64,000 nt of DNA from Lachancea thermotolerans CBS 6340 (taxonomy: Eukaryota; Ascomycota; Saccharomycetes; Saccharomycetales; Saccharomycetaceae), in contig NC_013083.1 in NCBI RefSeq assembly GCF_000142805.1, forward strand, positions 1,426,001 to 1,490,000. Direction: 5' to 3'. Made by a program: the position numbers and the translations under genes. Positions 19,310 to 28,814 of this stretch are shown piece after piece; within the stretch, counting starts at the first letter, position 1, and every line of letters begins with the position of its first letter. A model generated the notes under the pieces. The model had not been told where the DNA came from, did no database searches, and was given only the letters and a program-made list of their open reading frames with translations.

Positions 19310-21025
19310 CTATACTGCTACAAATTTGTTATATAAAGAGTCCGTTCTTGTCAGGCTAATTTCACCGAAATCCGCTTCCTGACCCAAATCAATGCAGTCC
19401 ATGTTTGCCAGCGACAAAAGTTCAAAGAAGACCTTACTAGCTTGTTTCTTTGTAATGCGTTCTCCTAGCTGATCTTTATCAGCTTTGAATTCCAGACATT
19501 CGGAGAACTTCAAAGTCTCTGAGTCCAGAAACTGGGTTCTGAGCTGCCCAGCTAATTCGCGGGTCCCTTCTGAAATGTACTCTCCCGTTTCAAGTTGTAT
19601 TTTGGGAGATGATCTCTCTCCAAGTTGAGAGCTTGAGAACTCCTGAGTACCAGCAGAGACGCTGGTGCTATTTGCTGCTTCGTTTTCCAGCTCAACCTCT
19701 CCGTCGCTATCAAAAGGGGCAGGAAATTCCTCCGCTTCTTCATGCCCTGTTATTATTTCTTCATCGAAACCAAGAGAGGCTTCAAGCTGAGGTTCTTCTT
19801 CGATAGCTTGAGGCTCTCTCATGAATGTCCTAGCTCTCTTGATTCCTGAATAAGACAGTAGACTACCCAGTATAGACTGTGGTAAGTAATCAATACTCTC
19901 AGATACCTGGGCCCAGAGCCTCTTTTTTTCTGCGTTTTCAACTGGGCGATGCTGGTGATGAACTAAAACTTGAGAGTTTGGATTGACCCCTGATACTTTC
20001 ACAGTGTCATCTCTAAGCTCTGTTTCTGAATCTGTGATAAGCGGCTTCAACCTAGATGCATCAGCACGTTGTCTTCTACCTCTAGGAGGCGACGACATTG
20101 GAACATTCGAAATCTCCTCGGGCTCTGGGCTGAGCTCAGTACCCCTTTCCTCAGGCTCCTTTTCCAGCTCCAAATCGAAATCGAACTCTGTGTGTTCCTG
20201 CGGTAATGCGCCAGGGACAGCTCTTCGCCCTAATTCAATAGACCTATCTGTTTCAAGGTCACTGTGAGCTTCGATTGACTGATCTCTAATCCCGAGGTCC
20301 CAATCGTTAATATCGTCAATAGGGAAATCGTCGTCTCCAATTAGAGCACTATTAGTTTGTGCAGATTTGTTGATGGTCGTATTGGTACCCTCGCCCCAAG
20401 CTTTTGTTTGCGTGTTATCTAGATCAAAGTCTAGTTCAAGTGATGAAGTGTTGTGACCGAGTTCTTCACCCGGCCTTAAATTTCTGCCCACTTCTATGGA
20501 AGTTTCCCACGGAGCAGCGCCTTGTACATGCCGTTCCGTGAGTCCCTCGCGTTCCATGAACCCCCTTGGAATTGCTTGCTCGTCTAAAAACTCAAGACCT
20601 GGCACAAGCAACACTTCCCGCTCGGTCACAGCATCTTGTAGTAGATATTGGCTGGGATTTGTAAGGGTCGTTTTTTCGAGCTGCAAGGTCAATGAAGGTT
20701 GATTGAACCTGAATAGCGACATCATTCTGGTTAATGTGTCCTTGATGTCATTCAGTAGCAAGGACGTTTTTTTTGAGTAAACCCGGACCACACCATGCAG
20801 AAGTTCGCCTGATGCGCGCAGAGTAATAGGCTCAAGACTCTCAGCATCTTCCAAGCACCCAGCGACGCGCGCTATCTCTTTGACTGACTTGACAATATCT
20901 GTCTGCTGAGATACGCTCTTCGAAACCGTATGCGACATATTGGAAGCCAACCAAATCTGGGCTAGCGGCCCATTGTTAGAAGTCAGCTGGATAAACGTTG
21001 GTGTCCTCGAGGTCGCTTGTGTCAT
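19310..21025 (-). CDS. MCD1: mitotic cohesin kleisin subunit
   Basis: A 571-residue alpha-kleisin (Scc1/Rad21). The N-terminal Rad21/Rec8 domain (about residues 10-115) holds GPLAQIWLASNMSHTVSKSVSQQTDIVKSVKEI and ITLRASGELLHGVVRVYSKKTSLLLNDIKD. The acidic middle is disordered. The C-terminal winged helix (about 490-571) with KKQASKVFFELLSLANMDCIDL binds the Smc1 head. Two probable separase sites are visible: SIEVGR ending at R181 and SIELGRR at 262-268, near the S. cerevisiae sites R180 and R268. The protein closes the cohesin ring. Position equals YDL003W. Confidence 0.96.
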   Translation of the reverse strand: MTQATSRTPTFIQLTSNNGPLAQIWLASNMSHTVSKSVSQQTDIVKSVKEIARVAGCLEDAESLEPITLRASGELLHGVVRVYSKKTSLLLNDIKDTLTRMMSLFRFNQPSLTLQLEKTTLTNPSQYLLQDAVTEREVLLVPGLEFLDEQAIPRGFMEREGLTERHVQGAAPWETSIEVGRNLRPGEELGHNTSSLELDFDLDNTQTKAWGEGTNTTINKSAQTNSALIGDDDFPIDDINDWDLGIRDQSIEAHSDLETDRSIELGRRAVPGALPQEHTEFDFDLELEKEPEERGTELSPEPEEISNVPMSSPPRGRRQRADASRLKPLITDSETELRDDTVKVSGVNPNSQVLVHHQHRPVENAEKKRLWAQVSESIDYLPQSILGSLLSYSGIKRARTFMREPQAIEEEPQLEASLGFDEEIITGHEEAEEFPAPFDSDGEVELENEAANSTSVSAGTQEFSSSQLGERSSPKIQLETGEYISEGTRELAGQLRTQFLDSETLKFSECLEFKADKDQLGERITKKQASKVFFELLSLANMDCIDLGQEADFGEISLTRTDSLYNKFVAV

Positions 21026-22733
21026 AGTTCAAGCGCTATGAAGTGTACTCGGTTTATCGTGAGCAGCTAGAGAGCAATATCAAGCAATTCAATGTAACTA
21101 GGAGCTGTTGCTCTTCCAGGGATTTGTGAAGGAATTAAGCCGTTTATCAGCTTCGACCTTTAAGAGTCCCGTTCTTGTAACCAGAGTTCCAGGAAGCTTG
21201 CGCGGTTTAGAAACTATTTCCTTGGCTTGAAGGATTTTGCATTTTAATTGGCGGTCTTCGCGTTTTCGTGTTTTTCGCTAATTATCATCGCGGTACTTAA
21301 TGGTTTACGCGTTTTCGTGCGCTTTGCCTTTTGCTGCGTTTATCGCGACACGTGATAACCCCTCGAGCGCGTTCGGGTGAGATTTGAGCAAAAAGCTTCT
21401 TGTTGGGTTTCTCACACGCGCCAGCTCGCCCTCCCAAGGGCTAGGTTATAAGTCTGAAGGTAGCTGCATCCCGGGGGCCTCCGCCAACCTGGCCGAACGG
21501 GGCTGCGGCCTTGATGTTTTGTTCTAGGCACGATCCACGGCCGCTTATTCTAGCTCCTTTCTCTAGACATTGGTACGGTATATACCGAGGCTGAACGCGA
21601 GGTATTTGCACGATCTCGCAACATCTACATTGCTGAATGTTGATCTCGAATCAGTTTAAAAAAAAACTGCTTTTAGAGCACTGCAATTCTCGCGCCCTCT
21701 AGGAAATGCATTGTTCCCCGCAAATCTACGACTTGGAACCAGAAGCGCATAGGTTCATCAGCTCATCTTGCAGGCTGAGTTCTCGCTTCCCATGTCGCTG
21801 GACTCCGCTCGCATTGCAGATAAAGGTTTCTTCTAAGCATTCAGGTGTTCTGGCCGGCACCAGTACCGCTAAATTTCTGACGTCGAGTTTCGAAGTCTCA
21901 ATAACGCTGCGTCAAGCTTCTTATCTTAGGCTTGGGCGAAACGACGCCAGCGTTTTTGAGCTGTTTTTCGGCCAGGTCAAACCTCCCATTTTCCAGTGAC
22001 TCTTACTTGCACTATTCCAAATAATTGGTTGCCTCGTAGGTCTGTAAACACACATCTTCTATTGGTATGAGGATGTTCTTGGCATGAATGAAAATTCAGG
22101 CAGCTGTAATGGCATGCTTCAACCTCACTATCGCGTAGTTCGATACAACCTGAAACTAAAAAAAACCTCATCTCGTAGAATGTTGTAGCAGTTCAAAGAT
22201 GCTGCCCGCGTGTTTGTGGTCTGTGCCCTTCAGGCTTAATTCGAGTTTCGGTTTTGAATGATATACACCACATGTACGAGCACTCAGTTGTGAGTTGAAG
22301 TATCGCTCTTGTGTGCCACCAACCCTACATGTAAAGATGTGCAATGAGGAATACGACTGGCCGTAGTTTCAGGCCTGAACTTTTAGTGATCGATAAGGTT
22401 GAGCTTTGCTTCTGAGCACGCCCGATTCGCATGCCTTCAAAGGCGCCCCTCGAGCCATGTTCCCAGACTGCTGCCCTATGCTGTTTACAGAATCATCATC
22501 ATCGTAACTTCTTTCAAGACCATCTACTGCGGCACATTACTTACAAATCCGCCGGCATCTGCCGAGCGTCAGTGGCCAGCTTTTAATATCATCTTATGGC
22601 GTAAATCATGTATTGGGAGTTTCGAATACTAGAATATGAAGAGTCTTGGGGCGTTTTGAGCGCCATATTTAATCCTCGAATTGCACGAAATTTGGATGGA
22701 TTTCGACGGCGCTTGCTTGTATTTAAAATGCGA
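21026..22733. other. 1.7 kb gene-free region between MCD1 and ATP16
   Basis: No recognisable protein or tRNA. The longest frames (under 100 codons) do not resemble known proteins. The part next to MCD1 holds an MCB ACGCGT (21307-21312) and two TTTTCGTG (SCB-like) sites at 21263-21270 and 21312-21319, suggesting G1/S control of MCD1. A CACGTG lies near 21350. An unrecognised noncoding RNA or replication origin could be hidden here. Confidence 0.55.
21263..21319. promoter_or_regulatory. MCB/SCB-like cluster upstream of MCD1
   Basis: TTTTCGTG at 21263-21270, ACGCGT at 21307-21312 and TTTTCGTG at 21312-21319, about 240-295 bp upstream of the MCD1 ATG. MBF (Mbp1-Swi6) binds ACGCGT and drives cohesin genes at G1/S in S. 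cerevisiae. Confidence 0.65.
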
Positions 22734-23210
22734 TTACTTCAGAGCAGCCTGCAAAGCCTCCAGGACCTCGAGTTGAATGGCCGCTTCAGCGGCAACCTTC
22801 TCGTCAGAGGAAGATGCATTTTTGTTAGCCTCGGCAACCAGAGACCTAACGTTCTCCTGCGAGAAGGAGTCTAGAGGGAATGCCTCAACTGAGTTGATCG
22901 ACAGGGTAGAGTCTGGCTGAACAGTAGCGAAACCGCCAGAGACAAAGAACTTCTTGGAAGAACTGCCTTCGAAAACTTCAACAACGCCGGCGGAAAGCTG
23001 CTCCACGGTAGGAACGTGGTTGGCCAAGATACCCACCTGTCCAGATTGCGCTGGCAAGTTAACTTGTGTCACCTTGGATCCAGCAAATAGCGTCTGGTGA
23101 GGTAGCGCGAACTGCAGCTTCAAAAAGTCACCAGCGGCCTCGGCATAAGTACGTCTACCGATAGTGTTGACCGATCTCAGAAGGACTCTTCCACCACTTA
23201 GACGAAACAT
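22734..23210 (-). CDS. ATP16: ATP synthase F1 subunit delta, mitochondrial
   Basis: A 158-residue F1 delta subunit (bacterial epsilon homologue), part of the central stalk of ATP synthase. ATG at 23210 gives MFRLSGGRVLLRSVNTIGRRTYAEA, a presequence rich in Arg and Ser ending before AAGDFLKLQFALPHQTLF. The beta-sandwich has VTQVNLPAQSGQVGILANHVPTVEQLSAGVVEVFEG, typical of the family, and the last 50 residues form the two-helix C-terminus. Length is within two residues of the yeast protein. An in-frame extension to 23378 is not conserved. Corresponds to YDL004W; divergent from MED2 across about 395 bp. Confidence 0.96.
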   Translation of the reverse strand: MFRLSGGRVLLRSVNTIGRRTYAEAAGDFLKLQFALPHQTLFAGSKVTQVNLPAQSGQVGILANHVPTVEQLSAGVVEVFEGSSSKKFFVSGGFATVQPDSTLSINSVEAFPLDSFSQENVRSLVAEANKNASSSDEKVAAEAAIQLEVLEALQAALK

Positions 23211-23605
23211 CTCAAAGTCAATATGTTTTAGGTACTGAAACGCTGCTGAGATTCCAAAAATCCAGTTCTCAAAACAAAAACACGAAAGGAAGGGGTGTCT
23301 GCTGTGTCTTCCTGAAAATTTTCTGTTCACCTGAGTACTCTGGATCCACCTCGCTTTGTACAGGCAAGTTCTAACCATATTGATTGGCTATGAGGCTTTA
23401 CGTTGATAATGACTGAAATTTGGCATGAATACACGAGTACTCGCACGTTCGACTCACGTGAACATCTTTTATTTAAATTTTCAATGTCGTCGTTAATGAT
23501 GTATGTGTTCATCTAATGCCATTTAGCATCTCAGAGGACATCTACATAGACACCAGCTCACGTAAAGTCAGCAAAAAGAGAAGTTGCCGCGCGCTTCTCC
23601 GTACT

Positions 23606-24400
23606 ATGGCTAGCGAATCTGTACATCAGAGCCGACTTACACAATGTTTTGACGAAATCATGAAAACGGCTGCAGAAATGCTTGTACAGCAGCAGATCAA
23701 AAGCATCCAGCTCAGCTCTGATATAGCGCCTGGGTACACGCAAAAACAGTACAAGTCACTGGGCGATAAGGTGCATGCGTTTCATTCAGTTTTGGACGAT
23801 TTGGATTTGACGTTAAGCGCAAGCAAGAGCTGCGTAGACAAGCTTGCCCTGGAGGCACAGGAAAGGAAACAAGAAGCAGAGAAGCAAAGAATCAAAGAGG
23901 AGGAGGAAGCACGGAAGAAACTCAGCGAAGTGCAGAAACCTGAAACAAGTAATACTGCGACGAGTTTCCCGGAGTCAACGCCGGGCACTATGCTCAATGA
24001 AATCTCTAAAACTGGTATCGCAGGCGCTGATAGCGGCTCCAGAGGGAGCAACAACAATGTGGCAACGGGTGCCGCCTACGCCAACGACTTCAACGAGCTC
24101 AATGACCTGGACCTTTCTATGTTTGGTGGCATGGAGCAAAATGATTTGGGCTTGGCTGATTTTGGGGAGAATGCTATGAACTCCAACGCTAACGGGGGTA
24201 AAGACAACACCCACGAAGGTGGTTTTAATGCTGCTATCACCCCCGGGAACAACGAAGGAACCAACGGGAACCAGGGAACGGATGTCAGTTCGGCAAATCC
24301 AGAGAGTTATTTAACACTGAATGACTTCAATGATTTGGGACTAGATTGGAATAATACAGAAGGACAAGGCGGACTAGATATGAACGAATTCAATATTTAG
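23606..24400 (+). CDS. MED2: Mediator tail subunit 2
   Basis: Subunit of the Mediator tail module (Med2/Med3/Med15) that contacts activators. The conserved part is the N-terminal 90 residues: RLTQCFDEIMKTAAEMLVQQQIKSIQLSSDI and the YKSLGDKVHAFHSVLDDLDLTLSASKSCVDKLALEAQ helix. A charged coiled coil (ERKQEAEKQRIKEEEEARKKL) follows, then an Asn/Gly/Asp-rich tail with repeated short acidic-hydrophobic motifs (FNELNDLDLSMFGG, LNDFNDLGLDW). ATG at 23606 is preferred; the frame is open to an ATG at 23516, but the extra 30 residues are basic and unconserved. At 264 residues it is much shorter than S. cerevisiae Med2 (about 430), mainly in the low-complexity tail. Confidence 0.88.
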   Translation: MASESVHQSRLTQCFDEIMKTAAEMLVQQQIKSIQLSSDIAPGYTQKQYKSLGDKVHAFHSVLDDLDLTLSASKSCVDKLALEAQERKQEAEKQRIKEEEEARKKLSEVQKPETSNTATSFPESTPGTMLNEISKTGIAGADSGSRGSNNNVATGAAYANDFNELNDLDLSMFGGMEQNDLGLADFGENAMNSNANGGKDNTHEGGFNAAITPGNNEGTNGNQGTDVSSANPESYLTLNDFNDLGLDWNNTEGQGGLDMNEFNI

Positions 24401-24478
24401 CGCTCCGAAGTAGAAAAGGGAAGTTAAGTAGCTAGAATAAAACGAGTGAGGTGTTATTAGTTTGTTGGAGAAGGCTGT

Positions 24479-25363
24479 TTATGAATTGTTTTCGAAAATT
24501 ATAACCATTACCGTAACGTTGTCGGTAGTACCCTTTTCCAGTGCTAGTCGTACTAACTTCTTAGCCGCTTCATTGGCGTCATCTATATCCTTGATGCTGT
24601 CGCAAGCTTCTTGGTCTTCGATAACATCCCATAAGCCATCGCATGCAATTATCAGGAATTGGTCTGTGGTGGTTATTTCCACACTCGTAGTAAATGGATT
24701 TCCCACTACTAGGCTGTCAAAAAATTTATCTCCGAGGGATCTTGTAACAGCCAGCATACCATTGACGCGGCTTCTCATTATAAGCCCACCTGCGGCCTCA
24801 ACTCGCTGCATCTCAAGTATATCAGAGGCTTTGTGGTCGTAAGTGAGCCGCACGCTGTGGCCATTGCGGCAGAGTACTATTCTTGTATCTCCGACGTTAG
24901 CAGTATAAAGCATTCTCTGGTGTTGCTCAAGTTCGATTTGTTCGCTGGGGACGCTGTCAGGAACTTCCCATCGAAGTATGCCAACTGCAGCTGTACAGCC
25001 GCTATTTCCACCCAGGTCTGAGTTGACATGCTGGTCTGCATATATAAAGGAGTCATTAAGCACTTCTCTGACATCCTCGCTTTCATCTCCCAGCAGCTTC
25101 TTCTCCAAAACTGTATGTAAGTGCGAGCCGCACCACTTGGATGCTTGATTACCTGCATGTCCGTCGAAAACTCCAAAATAACCCCAATCAAGCCTTGATG
25201 CGAAATTCTCGACGTATGTATGAACGTCTTCCATTGTCTTGCGAAACTTTGAATTCTGGTTCTCAGCAACTCCCACAGTATAGGAGAGTTTATATGATTC
25301 TGGGTCGTGCCCTGCCACTACTTCGTCGTAGCTCTCCTGTTTCCGTTGACCGCCCCTGGTCAT
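24479..25363 (-). CDS. PTC1: protein phosphatase type 2C
   Basis: A 294-residue PP2C. Metal-binding motifs RKTMEDVHTYV, YFGVFDGHAGNQASKW, DHKASDILEMQRVEAAGGLI, SLGDKFF and ACDGLWDVIEDQEACD are all present in order, so it should be active (Mn2+/Mg2+ dependent Ser/Thr phosphatase). Yeast Ptc1 turns down the Hog1 and cell-integrity MAP kinase pathways and influences organelle inheritance. The sequence after residue 28 (YTVGVAENQNSKFRKTMEDVHTYVENFASRLDWGYFGVFDGHAG) is closest to Ptc1 among yeast PP2Cs. Position equals YDL006W; it is convergent with MED2 (about 80 bp between stops). Confidence 0.95.
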   Translation of the reverse strand: MTRGGQRKQESYDEVVAGHDPESYKLSYTVGVAENQNSKFRKTMEDVHTYVENFASRLDWGYFGVFDGHAGNQASKWCGSHLHTVLEKKLLGDESEDVREVLNDSFIYADQHVNSDLGGNSGCTAAVGILRWEVPDSVPSEQIELEQHQRMLYTANVGDTRIVLCRNGHSVRLTYDHKASDILEMQRVEAAGGLIMRSRVNGMLAVTRSLGDKFFDSLVVGNPFTTSVEITTTDQFLIIACDGLWDVIEDQEACDSIKDIDDANEAAKKLVRLALEKGTTDNVTVMVIIFENNS

Positions 25364-25636
25364 AGTCGGTGGTTTGATTATTGAGAGCGTGTTAGTAACG
25401 GTGGATATCGGTTACTTTAGTTAGCACTGATTCGAGTTCAGGGTCAAATTGCAACTTCGTATCAACAGAACAGTTCCAAAAATCGAGTAGCCAGCGTGTC
25501 TAGCAAGTAACTTAGGGGAGATGTTTTTTTTTAAGTAGTGATGTAGAGTCCTACGTCTTTTTAATAGAAGCCCCCCCCGGCTGTAAAAAAAATATTTTGC
25601 CCAAATATTATTTAGATCATTCTATAGAGTAGAAAA

Positions 25637-27025
25637 CTAAAGATACAACCCTTCGAGGTTCTCTTCGACCTTGTTCTTCAAGATGCGCTCTTTTGCTTGC
25701 TTGAAGTCTTCTGCTGTAACTTGCATCCTTCTCTCTCTCAGTGCCAACAATCCTGCTTCCGTGCACATTGCTTTGATGTCTGCACCGGAAAGGTCATCTT
25801 TTGATGTAACAAGATTATCAAGGTCCACGTCCGTAGCTAAGTTCATCTTAGAAGTGTGAATTGCCAAAATTTTTCTTTTAGTAGTAATGTCGGGGTTCTC
25901 AAATAGAATTTTACGGTCGATTCTACCGGGCCTAATTAAAGCCGGGTCTAAACTCTCAATTTTGTTCGTTGCCATGATAACCTTAACGTCTCCTCTGTCG
26001 TCAAATCCATCTAGCTGATTCAGTAGCTCCAGCATTGTCCTCTGAATTTCTCTTTCGCCGCCGCTGTTGGAGTCGTATCTCTTTGTACCAATTGCGTCGA
26101 TTTCATCTATGAACACGATGCTGGGAGCATTTTCGCCAGCCGCTTTGAATATCTGCCGACACAATCTGGGGCCGTCTCCTAAATATTTCTGAATCAGCTC
26201 TGAACCAACGATCCTGAGAAAAGTAGCAGATGTTTGATTTGCAACGGCCTTTGCGAGTAGTGTCTTACCTGTACCAGGGGCACCGTAGAGAATAACACCT
26301 TTGGGAGGTTTGATGCCCATTTCTTCGTACAGCTCAGGATGGGTTAGCGGAAGTTCAACTGCCTCTTTGATTTCCTGTATTTGAGACTCTAGACCACCGA
26401 TATCACTATAATTTTCTGTTGGGGACTTGTCAATTTTCATCACATTAATCATGGGATCCGTGTCGTCTTGTAAGACCCCCACTATAGACATGGTCTTGTG
26501 GTGCAGAAGGACTGAACAGCCTGGCTCCAACAGCTCCTTGTCGACAAATGACAAAATTGACACATAGAAGTCAGGCGTAGTTGGGCTTGTAATAATTGCA
26601 TGGTCATCGTCGATAATTTCTTCCAGAGTTCCAACCGAAAGAGGAGTTCCACGGATCTCTTCCAATTGCTTCTTCTCCTCTTCCTGTTTCTTCTCAAAGG
26701 GTTTCAAAATTTCAGAATTCGTCACAAACTCTTCCTCAAGCAGAAGATGGTCCTTGATTCGTTCCATTCGCAGCAGCTTTAGTCTGCACCGCGTGCTGGG
26801 ATACACGCTAGGTAGCTTTTCTGCAGTTGCTGGCCCCTTTCTCTTCTTCCTACCAATCTTCGATTGTACCGGAGGCTCATACTTTGGCTTTTGCTTGTCC
26901 TTCTTCTTTTTGTCCTTCCCGTAAGTTGATGCACCTTGACCCTAACACAATCATAGTTTAAGTTAGTAATCCTATTTGCTGCACATGCAGATTCCGATTC
27001 TAAGTGCTAAGTAGCCACATACCAT
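25637..27025 (-). CDS. RPT2: 26S proteasome regulatory ATPase Rpt2, spliced
   Basis: A 435-residue proteasome AAA ATPase encoded by join(25637-26941, 27023-27025): the first exon is only the ATG. The 81-nt intron begins GTATGT, has TACTAAC (26968-26962) and ends TTAG. Splicing gives MGQGAS, so Gly2, the N-myristoylation site of Rpt2, is the first codon of exon 2. The Lys-rich head [18 protein letters not shown], the Walker A GAPGTGKT, Walker [10 protein letters not shown] and the C-terminal HbYX-type LEGLYL are intact. Unspliced RNA would stop after 17 codons. A PACE element lies 60 bp upstream. Corresponds to YDL007W, whose S. cerevisiae copy I recall as intronless. Confidence 0.95.
26942..27022 (-). 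other. spliceosomal intron of RPT2 (81 nt), directly after the start codon
   Basis: Read on the minus strand: GTATGT at 27022-27017, TACTAAC at 26968-26962 and TAG at 26944-26942. Donor and branch site are perfect yeast consensus. Confidence 0.93.
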
Positions 27026-27483
27026 CTTGCTTGAGGTGCTTGTAGCGAGTTTACCAAGTGACGTTTGAGAGGAAGCTTTCGCCATTTGCCACCATCTTAA
27101 GGATAATCATATTATATTATCACGTGACCACCGTCGCGTTGACACCTTATTACAATCCATGAGGGGCCGCCAACTTCGATAACCCTATCTTCCGGCAAGC
27201 ACATAGTGAACTGGCCTCCGCTCTTTCCTCATCGTTGCCATTGAAATGGGTTATTGGCCATTCAGTACATCTGCCGTCCATAACTTTAACACTGCGACAT
27301 AAGCTATATGAGATTTGGCTAGACACGCGAAGGCAGGAAACTGTCAACAAGTCTTAAGGAAAAAGGGCCTCCCTATTACTCGCCCTAGAATCTGTGCAAG
27401 CTTCCTTTCTTTATTCTATTAAGAGAGCTCTCGTGAGTCAATAGTGTTGCATTTGTGAATGTATAATGAAGATGTAAAAATAA
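27026..27483. other. RPT2 upstream region and gap to tRNA-Ser
   Basis: The first 60 bp are RPT2 leader. A TATTAT/CACGTGA stretch near 27105-27126 may be promoter. Beyond that no gene is supported; APC11, which follows RPT2 in S. cerevisiae (YDL008W), is not found here. Confidence 0.55.
27085..27093 (-). promoter_or_regulatory. proteasome PACE element (Rpn4 site)
   Basis: Minus strand GGTGGCAAA, an exact PACE, bound by Rpn4 and found upstream of most yeast proteasome genes. It sits 60 bp upstream of the RPT2 ATG and overlaps the A of an upstream in-frame ATG. Confidence 0.85.
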
Positions 27484-27565
27484 CGACAACTGCAGGATTC
27501 GAACCTGCGCGGGCAGAGCCCAAAAGATTTCTAATCTTACGCCTTAACCACTCGGCCAAATTGCC
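27484..27565 (-). tRNA. tRNA-Ser(AGA)
   Basis: 82 nt with no intron. The 7-bp acceptor stem closes with G-U wobbles; D arm GGCCGAGTGGTTAAGGC; anticodon loop ATTAGAAAT; a long class II variable arm (TTTTGGGCTCTGCCCGCG); and T arm GCAGGTTCGAATCCTGC. The sequence is very close to the S. cerevisiae tRNA-Ser(AGA). Confidence 0.97.
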
Positions 27566-27624
27566 TTGTTATGATTATAAGACAATAATTTTACTATTCA
27601 TAGTATATTGATATTACGATGCTG

Positions 27625-27885
27625 TGTCATAAAACAATAATGGAACAAGGATATTCTGAGACAACGAAGGAACAACATCAGAGATAATGAGGAACACTAG
27701 AGATAATGAGGCTTGCTCTAGGTCTCCGGATCTATAACTATAATTACTACTGCATCCAAGGCTCAGTATGAGGTTAAGTAGAAGAAAGGAGGAAGGATCC
27801 TCGGATAGAAGAATAATCGCGACCGTATAGAGGCTATTAACCGCCAACTTCATCATAATCCAGAAGCTCATAATAACCTACGACA
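27625..27885. mobile_element. solo LTR of a retrotransposon, copy 1
   Basis: A 261-bp element starting TG and ending CA, bounded by a perfect 5-bp target duplication TGCTG (27620-27624 and 27886-27890). It starts about 60 bp upstream of the tRNA-Ser 5' end. No internal retrotransposon coding lies beside it, so it is a fossil left by recombination between two LTRs. It is about 99% identical to the copy at 38283-38543, so both are recent. Copia-like or gypsy-like origin cannot be decided from the LTR alone. Confidence 0.88.
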
Positions 27886-27890
27886 TGCTG

Positions 27891-28560
27891 ATCCTGGATT
27901 ACTCTTCCTAGAGATTCTATGTATAGCATTGACGAGAGGGCAGCTTATGGAAAAGAGGCAGGTCAAGCAAGGTGCATATCATAAGTTGTGGGACCTGCGC
28001 TTGAATCGCGATAAGCCCATGGTGTGTCTGGTAGATATTGTTGTTGCAGTAAGAGGTTATGCGGGTAAAAGATATCTGTAGATATGAAGGAACATTTTAC
28101 AGCATTATGAGGCCCTAATTATTTCCGCTCTTCATCGTAGTGGGTTCGATGAAAAAACAGCATATGCGCGTAAGCAAATTCTTCTTTGTAGTGCTAAGTA
28201 TCTCGGCAATATGTTTGCGGCTTGCACGAGACTGCCAGTCACTAACTTTGTTCTCTGCCCTCACTTACCTTATTTAAGTCTTATTAAATCGCTCTCAAAT
28301 CCTCCCTCCCTTCACTCCAGACTTTCTCGTGGCTTAACCTTAGTCCTTCTCGTTCGAGAGCAGCCCTGGCTTCTCAACAAGCGCCTTTATGATCTCTGAG
28401 CTTGACGCTCAAAAGCTCAAGTGTCTTCCTGCCAAGCCTGAAAAGATTCCCTTAAAACACTTCTATCCTAGCGGTCGGTGCCCTGCCATAAATGCCTTGA
28501 TCAACACTATTCTAAACAGGTTGTTGATCTCGGGAGCTGTGGGAGCTCAAATGAATGTAT
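27891..28560 (+). pseudogene. decayed coding-like stretch of unknown origin
   Basis: Directly after the LTR target duplication one plus-strand frame reads as protein-like sequence (for instance LTRGQLMEKRQVKQGAYHKL and YEALIISALHRSGFDEKTAY) for roughly 160 codons to about 28400, but is interrupted by a few stops. After that it loses coding character. I do not recognise the family; a dead mobile-element gene or a host pseudogene are both possible. The LTR lies at its upstream edge. Confidence 0.35.
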
Positions 28561-28814
28561 AGTGGACAACAGAGTATTCCAACTATCACTTAATTTGTGC
28601 ACCTATTAGGGTCTTGTCTGGAACAAGGTATGTTATCATATAAGATAGTGTGCTTTGTCATATAAGTTGCCTATGTAAAGTTACTATGATTATTGTTATT
28701 TAGTGGCACCAAAACAATAAAACACTTAGAAAATGACAGAAAAGCTCCTAAAATAAATAATGCGGGAATAATAAATAATATATGTAATAATCATGAAGTA
28801 CCACCAAGCGGATC
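28561..28814. other. AT-rich spacer downstream of the transporter gene
   Basis: AT-rich with no supported feature. It includes the 3' end of the transporter transcript. Confidence 0.4.

Noticed and set aside
27150-27350. 66-codon minus-strand frame as APC11 (expected next to RPT2)
   Set aside because: It lacks the RING cysteines and histidines of Apc11.
27614-27871. 85-codon frame on the minus strand, with a matching frame at 38242-38529
   Set aside because: Both lie inside the solo LTRs and are similar only because the LTRs are repeats.
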